From positions 62,001 through 126,000 of the forward strand of contig CANFHX010000003.1 of assembly GCA_947446865.1 (NCBI GenBank): a stretch of 64,000 nucleotides of DNA, in the 5' to 3' direction. This DNA comes from Flavobacteriaceae bacterium. Its GTDB lineage: Bacteria > Bacteroidota > Bacteroidia > Flavobacteriales > Flavobacteriaceae. Made by a program: the position numbers and the translations under genes. The notes beneath the pieces are model-generated. The model was not told where the DNA came from and searched no databases. It was given only the letters and a program-made list of their open reading frames with translations. Shown piece after piece: positions 58,071-64,000 of this stretch (position 1 is the stretch's first letter; each line of letters opens with the position of its first letter).

Positions 58071-60893
58071 CTAAACAGACAAAATATATTCAGCTAAACC
58101 GTTTTCGTGGTTTAAATTCATTTTTTTACGCAAACGATATCGTTTTATCTCTACACTTCGAACAGAAATATTAAGTAATGGAGCTATTTCTTTAGATGAA
58201 AGATTCAATCTTAAATAAGCACAAAGTCTTAAATCATTTGGCGTTAATAAAGGATGCATAGTTTTTAATTTTTTCAAAAAGTCTTTATCTACAGTATCAA
58301 ATGCATCTTTAAATATGTTCCAGGAATCTTCATGATTAATGTTTTTAGTAATTGTTGAAATTACTGATTTGATACTCATGCTTTTATTGCCATCGTCAGC
58401 GGTTTTCTTTAAATCCTCTTTGATTACAGAAAGCAACTCATCCTTTTTCAATAAACTCATAGTTGAAAATGCAAGCTCTTTATTTTTTGCGTCTACATCC
58501 AATGACAATTGATCATTTCGCAATTTCATTAATTGCTGTTCATTTTCTAATTCTTTAATTTCAAGCAATAAATTATTTTCATCAATAAGCTTTATTCTTT
58601 GTTTATGATAGTAATTTTTATACCTTTTATTGATAAAGAATGCCAAATATATTAATCCTAGAAAATAAATAAACAATGCAAAATTAGTGCGATACCAGGG
58701 CTTTAAAATTGTAAACTTATAGACTGCAGTGTTTTCAAGATTTGAATTTGCAATTTTGGATCTAACAATAAATTTATAATCGCCTGGAGATAAATTTTTA
58801 AAGTTTATTGACGATTTAGTACTCCATTGACTCCAATTATCCTGAAATCCTTCTAATTTATATTGGTATTCTGCATTAATATATTTGTTGAATTCTGCTA
58901 CCGAATAATAAAAAGCAATATTATTTTGATCATAGTGTAATTCACCTTGGTCAAGAATAGAAATATCTTTAGCTTTTTCATTTAGTTTATTAACGCTAAT
59001 TGTAGAAATAAAAACAGTATAATTCTTAAAACTCAAATCATTTAAATTAATGGTATAATAACCATCTGTTGTGCCAATAAAATACTCTGAATTATTAAGC
59101 TGGGTAATATTCTCATAGCCCGTTAATGAATTAGTGAATTTGGAAGGAATTGGTATAGTATTTTGCTTTAGTTTATAGTTCAATTTATTTCTATAAAAAT
59201 AATAGATGTAATTCTTAGAAAAAAACCAAATTTTATTCGATTTGTCTACTATCATTTTTCCCGAAGTATACTCATCTTTAGTGAAAAGATTACTCAACAA
59301 TGAATCTTTTTCAAAAGTTTTGTTTTTATTATTTAACTTAAATACGCCCTCTTTATAAGCATAATAAATAGCATTATTATATTTAATTAAGCTAGCATTT
59401 TTACCTTTTGGTGGAGATTTAAGCTTAATTATTTTTTCTGCTTTAGTGAAATTATTATCAATTGTAAATTTGAAAATCCCTTTATATTCGTGACTTACAT
59501 ATATTTCATGATTAGAATTACTTAATTCAAAATACTTTGAAGAATAGCCAAATCCAACTATTTTATTTCTAAAAACCCATTGACCGTTATTATTTTCTAA
59601 TACTGAGATTCCGTAGTAATTTCCTTGGAGTAATAAATTTTTATTTGGGATAGTTTGAAATTTCCAAGTGCCCGATTGATTAAAGATACACTTAGCAATA
59701 TTGCTTTCAATTACAAAAGTTCCTGAATCATGACCGCAAAAAAGAGTGCCTTGGTTTACAAATAAAGACCATACTTGACCTTTTGTACCAAAAACAAATT
59801 GGAATGAATCCTGACTGTTATTTTCTTTACAAAACAATCCTTGGTTAGTTCCAACATAAAGTTTGCCATTGAATAGAATAGAAGCATAAACTGTTCCAAG
59901 CTTTCCAGTATCATCAGAAAAACTTTTTACAGGTGATCGTAAATTAATGCAATTAATACCATTATCTAAACCTATCCATAAATTCTTATCAAAATCTTCA
60001 AATAAGGAAAGAACCGTATTATTACTTAATCCATTGGTTTGAGAAATATGGTATTCTATTTTCCCAGAACTAGAAATAATAAATATTCCATCGGATATTG
60101 TTCCTACTGCAAAATTGCCGTTGTTTAATTGGTAACTGCTGTAAATACTTGTATGATTTAATTCTGAATCGGCAGAAGTAGCAAAATTAGATACACTATT
60201 TTTATTTAATCTATAAAATCCACTAGCTTGAGTATGAATAATTAATCCGTTTTCATCTTGAAATACATTTACAATTTTATTATTTTTTAAAATTAAATCA
60301 TCTGAAACTAATTGGCTTTTACCATTTTCAATTTCAAATAATCCTTCATTAAAAACCTGAAAATATATTGCACTTTCTGTTTTAAAAATCTTTGTAATAC
60401 TATTTTTTGGAGAAATTATTTTAAACTTTTTACTTTCTAAATCGTAAATATAAATTCTATTTAAGGATTGGAAAACTACCCATTTATCAAAATTTAAAAT
60501 ATTCCAAAACTGCTCATCATCAATAATGATATTCTTTATTTTGTCACTTAAAGAAGTATAAGTTAACCTTCCGTTGGTCATTCTTTTCCAATAACCAAAT
60601 TCCATATAGCTACCGGTATATATCAGATCATCTATAGCTTTAACAGATCTAATGATAGTCTCATTTGTAGATTTATACAAAGTCCAAACGGTACCATTAT
60701 ACTCTAGCAATCCTTCGTTATTAGCAAAATACAAGATATGGTTTTTATCTTGCGACACCATCCAGTTTTGATTACCAGCGTTATAGGTGACAGGATTGTA
60801 TTTAATTATTGGAGGTAACTCTTGAGAGAAACTCAAAATTCCATTTAATAATAAAATATATACTATTAGTTTTGAAAAATTTATTTTAAACAT
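58071..60893 (-). CDS. Triple-tyrosine (Y_Y_Y)/beta-propeller sensor with TM helix, coiled coil and LuxR-type HTH
   Basis: Signal peptide; propeller repeats; YQYKLEGFQDNWSQWSTKSSINFKNLSPGDYKFIVRSK; TM FALFIYFLGLIYLAFFI; LTPNDLRLCAYLRLNLSSKEIAPLLNISVRSVEIKRYRLRKKM. Confidence 0.9.
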   Translation of the reverse strand: MFKINFSKLIVYILLLNGILSFSQELPPIIKYNPVTYNAGNQNWMVSQDKNHILYFANNEGLLEYNGTVWTLYKSTNETIIRSVKAIDDLIYTGSYMEFGYWKRMTNGRLTYTSLSDKIKNIIIDDEQFWNILNFDKWVVFQSLNRIYIYDLESKKFKIISPKNSITKIFKTESAIYFQVFNEGLFEIENGKSQLVSDDLILKNNKIVNVFQDENGLIIHTQASGFYRLNKNSVSNFATSADSELNHTSIYSSYQLNNGNFAVGTISDGIFIISSSGKIEYHISQTNGLSNNTVLSLFEDFDKNLWIGLDNGINCINLRSPVKSFSDDTGKLGTVYASILFNGKLYVGTNQGLFCKENNSQDSFQFVFGTKGQVWSLFVNQGTLFCGHDSGTFVIESNIAKCIFNQSGTWKFQTIPNKNLLLQGNYYGISVLENNNGQWVFRNKIVGFGYSSKYFELSNSNHEIYVSHEYKGIFKFTIDNNFTKAEKIIKLKSPPKGKNASLIKYNNAIYYAYKEGVFKLNNKNKTFEKDSLLSNLFTKDEYTSGKMIVDKSNKIWFFSKNYIYYFYRNKLNYKLKQNTIPIPSKFTNSLTGYENITQLNNSEYFIGTTDGYYTINLNDLSFKNYTVFISTISVNKLNEKAKDISILDQGELHYDQNNIAFYYSVAEFNKYINAEYQYKLEGFQDNWSQWSTKSSINFKNLSPGDYKFIVRSKIANSNLENTAVYKFTILKPWYRTNFALFIYFLGLIYLAFFINKRYKNYYHKQRIKLIDENNLLLEIKELENEQQLMKLRNDQLSLDVDAKNKELAFSTMSLLKKDELLSVIKEDLKKTADDGNKSMSIKSVISTITKNINHEDSWNIFKDAFDTVDKDFLKKLKTMHPLLTPNDLRLCAYLRLNLSSKEIAPLLNISVRSVEIKRYRLRKKMNLNHENGLAEYILSV

Positions 60894-60967
60894 GGAGCCT
60901 TTTATATATTAAGATATAAAGATATAAATAATTGAATTAAATTCTAATAATTAAAAAGTTTTAGAAA

Positions 60968-60997
60968 AAAAAAGCACGTTTTAAAAAACGTGCTTTT
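60968..60997 (-). terminator. Intrinsic terminator
   Basis: AAAAGCACGTTTT-aa-AAAACGTGCTTTT. Confidence 0.8.
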
Positions 60998-61015
60998 AGT
61001 TAAAAATAAAAGAAT

Positions 61016-62347
61016 TTATTTTTTTATAATTCTTGAAGTTGAAGTAGTTCCATCAACAGTTGATTTTACTAAATAAACTCCTGATTGAAAATCAGAAATA
61101 TTAATAGTAACTGAATCCGCTTTTGGAGAAATAGTCATTACTTCTTGACCTAAAACATTGTATACAGAAACAGTTTCTATAACAGATTTAGCTGTGATTG
61201 TTACATTGTCTGAAGTAGGATTTGGGAACATATTAACTGTAGAAGTAGCAAAACTATTATTTGACATTGTAGGCGCTCTATATAGATAAATATTATCAAT
61301 ATAAACAACCCCTAAGTTAGATGTAATTAAAAACTGTGCAACATTGTTTCTAATATTTGGATCACTTGTTCCTGCAGTAAATGTTGAAATAGGTGCATCA
61401 ATCGATGCCCAAGAACCATTTACAGTTGGAAGGTAAGTTAACATGAAACTTGAAGTTTCACCTGATGTATCTGAAGTCCATTCTGAGAACTTTGGATTTA
61501 ATACTTTACCTGTTAAATCTGTAGTACCTGGAATCCAAAAATCCATATGGAAATTTGTCATGTTTGTTGCATCTTGATGATGACCAGCTCCAAAATCAAC
61601 TCCAATGAAATTTGCAAAAACAATTTTTTTTGTAGGATTTGTAGCTATCAAAACATCTGTTATTGGAGAACCACCTCCCCATCCGAAACCAGCAGACCAA
61701 TCATTAATGGTAAAAGAAGTATAAGCATCACTAAAAAGAGAAATAACATCCCAAGCATTTCTAGCAGGAGGTGTTGGTGCAGCAGTAGTTGGTGCAGGAT
61801 CCGGCACTGCAACAGCAGGTACTGCAGTAATATTATCTACATAAACTGTGAAATTAGTTGCTGGGGTTCCAAAATTTCCATTCCAATTTGGAAAAAATGA
61901 GATTTTAGAATATTCTCCATTTGCTACAGCTGTTCCATCTAATGCGTCGGTAAATGTAAACGTAAGAGTTTGCCATACACCGGGTGTAGTATAAGTTTGT
62001 GCTGTTGCAGCTGCTGCTCCACCTATCTCAACTTTAGCTAACATTTTAAACGATTGAGTTGAATAAACATCAACTTTTACTGTTTTATCTGTTGTTAGTT
62101 TGAGTTTAGTTGTTAGTTGTTCAACCGTTGCTCCTTGCCAAGGATTACCTGTAGCTACACTAACAAGTTTTAATCCATTCATATTTGTTCCACCAGCTGC
62201 CGGATCTGCAACAATGGTTGCGCTACCTAATCCTTCAAAACCAGTAATAGTGTATGAAGCAGGTGTTTCAAAATTTTGTACAACAACTTGTTGTGCAAAA
62301 CCTAATGACGTTATCATTAGGGAAATAAAAAAAGTAATTTTTTTCAT
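61016..62347 (-). CDS. Secreted binding-module protein with T9SS sorting domain
   Basis: Signal peptide; WDVISLFSDAYTSFTINDWS...VVYIDNIYLYR; FPNPTSDNVTITAKSVIETVSVYNVLGQEVMTIS...GVYLVKSTVDG. Confidence 0.85.
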   Translation of the reverse strand: MKKITFFISLMITSLGFAQQVVVQNFETPASYTITGFEGLGSATIVADPAAGGTNMNGLKLVSVATGNPWQGATVEQLTTKLKLTTDKTVKVDVYSTQSFKMLAKVEIGGAAAATAQTYTTPGVWQTLTFTFTDALDGTAVANGEYSKISFFPNWNGNFGTPATNFTVYVDNITAVPAVAVPDPAPTTAAPTPPARNAWDVISLFSDAYTSFTINDWSAGFGWGGGSPITDVLIATNPTKKIVFANFIGVDFGAGHHQDATNMTNFHMDFWIPGTTDLTGKVLNPKFSEWTSDTSGETSSFMLTYLPTVNGSWASIDAPISTFTAGTSDPNIRNNVAQFLITSNLGVVYIDNIYLYRAPTMSNNSFATSTVNMFPNPTSDNVTITAKSVIETVSVYNVLGQEVMTISPKADSVTINISDFQSGVYLVKSTVDGTTSTSRIIKK

Positions 62348-62696
62348 AATTTTTTGTTATTTGTTATTATTCAAATTTATAAAAAATTTAAAATAATGTA
62401 GCTTTGTTAGACTATAAAAAAACTATACATTTAAAATATTTTATTTTTAAAGCTTATTAGAACCTAATTAACTTATTATCAATGATTTTTTTAGTTAATG
62501 TGATGTTTATTTGTAACCAACGAAAAAATCAAAATCAATAAATGTTGTGGCAATGTTGTGTTTAACTATTTCGATTTCGTAATCGCATTTAATAAAGAAA
62601 TTTAAATATCATTAAATTTAACTGTAATATATGTAATTCAAAATTAATATCTAACTAACTTAATAAAAGCTAACAACATATATTGTAATTAATAAA

Positions 62697-64000
62697 TTAT
62701 TCTATAATAACTTTAGTCGATTTATAATTTTTACCATCAGAAATTCTAACAAAATAAACTCCATTGTGAAGGGTATCTGTTTCAATAATTGAGAGTGTAC
62801 TTCCCTGAAGGATCTTTAAGGTTTTAATTATTTTACCTAACTCATCAATAAGCTCTACTTTATAATCTTTTTCAGCCATTTGAGTTTGTATTGCTATAAA
62901 ATCTTGAGCTGGATTTGGAGCTATTACAACTTTAAATTCTTTATTTTCAAATACATCATTAGAAAGTTGTGTGTAAGTTGTTGTTCCACTTGGAACAGTT
63001 GTTACTGAAGCTGCAACAACATTTCCATAATAAGTTGGCCCCACTACATAAGGGTAAGACGAATTATGATTCGCGTCAACTGTAGTAAAGTAACAATAAA
63101 TACCATTAGGATATTCTGGAGTTATGCAAAAACGGCCATTATGAATATCTAAGTAGGTAGCATCTCCTGGGTGAGTAACATATTCATAATCTTCTCTAAA
63201 ATATCCATTAATTATAGTTTGGGTACCAACAACCTGACCTACAGATGGTCCATTAGTTCTAGTAGTTTGAGTTTTTAATTGATAGCTTGATTTCATCCTT
63301 GAAATCCCACCAGTTGCATCTATATTTGTATATGCATAAGCTCCATAAATTGGAAATCCATCATAAGCAAATCCTAAAAGTGGTGAATGTTGAGACGGAT
63401 TAATAACATACAAACCATCCGAAGGGTATGTGTTACAAACTGTAGATAAAACATTTAAATCTAAATTAAAGGCACTAGGATTTTGATGGTGGTGATAATT
63501 TCCCATCGCTGGATGTGCTTTTGCACAATCAAAACCTGCACGTTCTGCAGGAATTGCATCTCGATTCCATGCTTGTGTCGTTCCAGGTCCACCAGGACAT
63601 GCTGTGAATCCTGGCCCTCCACAAAGTGACTGAGTAGTATTATTCCATGCTACTCCATCTCGATAATCAAATAAAGCAACTCCATTTTTGAATATCCCAA
63701 TATTTCCTCCTGAAGTTGCTGTTGCAGTTCCTGTATTTTGAGTTGGAGTTAGAGGAAATTTGAAAATCTTATTTTGAGCAGTTGCTAAGGAAGGGTTACC
63801 GTCTTGGAATGGTCCAGTTATATACGCTGGAATTCCAGTAGCCGAAACATAAACATTGGTCGTATTGTATTGAACTGTTTGAACATTTGCTTGCACAGCG
63901 TCTGTGAAAGGTGTTGGATTTCCAGCAACATAATGTCTTCCGGTGATTCCAGTTGAATTTTGTAACCAACTTGTAATAATAGGATTAGTTTGTGCATTCA
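62697..64000 (-). CDS. YHYH-domain secreted protein with T9SS sorting tail; 5' end runs past the window edge
   Basis: GIFKNGVALFDYRDGVAWNN...HPAMGNYHHHQNPSAFNL...GFAYDGFPIYGAYAY; frame stays open upstream of the ORF-track GTG start to base 64000 (NAQTNPIITSWLQNSTGITGRHYVAGNPTPFTDAVQ). Confidence 0.85.
   Translation of the reverse strand, partial: NAQTNPIITSWLQNSTGITGRHYVAGNPTPFTDAVQANVQTVQYNTTNVYVSATGIPAYITGPFQDGNPSLATAQNKIFKFPLTPTQNTGTATATSGGNIGIFKNGVALFDYRDGVAWNNTTQSLCGGPGFTACPGGPGTTQAWNRDAIPAERAGFDCAKAHPAMGNYHHHQNPSAFNLDLNVLSTVCNTYPSDGLYVINPSQHSPLLGFAYDGFPIYGAYAYTNIDATGGISRMKSSYQLKTQTTRTNGPSVGQVVGTQTIINGYFREDYEYVTHPGDATYLDIHNGRFCITPEYPNGIYCYFTTVDANHNSSYPYVVGPTYYGNVVAASVTTVPSGTTTYTQLSNDVFENKEFKVVIAPNPAQDFIAIQTQMAEKDYKVELIDELGKIIKTLKILQGSTLSIIETDTLHNGVYFVRISDGKNYKSTKVIIE

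Overview
AT-rich Bacteroidota DNA, most likely Flavobacterium-like (T9SS sorting tails, TAnnTTTG -7 boxes, GIGTxxPxxSSxLDL secreted-protein N-termini). Four blocks are visible. (1) 0.07-12.2 kb: a minus-strand array of secreted paralogues sharing an N-terminal module and, in five of them, a C-terminal C1q/TNF-like half-domain. Four carry a DUF3494 (ice-binding type) domain. Read by eye, that domain is circularly permuted (solenoid part first, the canonical N-terminal part last) and lies inside a jelly-roll-like domain that the neighbouring paralogue at 1533-2192 has uninterrupted. A sixth member carries about 16 tandem 15-residue YadA-like head repeats. A membrane/AraC-type regulator is divergent from the array. 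(2) 14-40 kb: mostly ordinary chromosomal genes: MarR-nitroreductase-YceI, TetR-TolC-HlyD-MFS efflux, yaaA, DEAD helicase, pyrC, nth. Period-7/8 intergenic micro-repeats and an inverted-repeat-flanked four-helix-bundle (23S IVS/Avd-like) gene are interspersed. (3) 39.3 kb: a bcp-type peroxiredoxin with an in-frame stop before its otherwise intact C-terminus. (4) 41.6-62.3 kb: a beta-1,3-glucan (laminarin-type) utilisation locus with GH16 x2, GH17-like x3, an MFS transporter, a giant candidate glycoside phosphorylase, a glycosidase fused to a probable outer-membrane beta-barrel, a Y_Y_Y/LuxR regulator and repeated binding-type modules, with no SusC/SusD pair in the window. No tRNA, rRNA, CRISPR or IS element was recognised. 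All family assignments come from reading the sequences; no searches were run.
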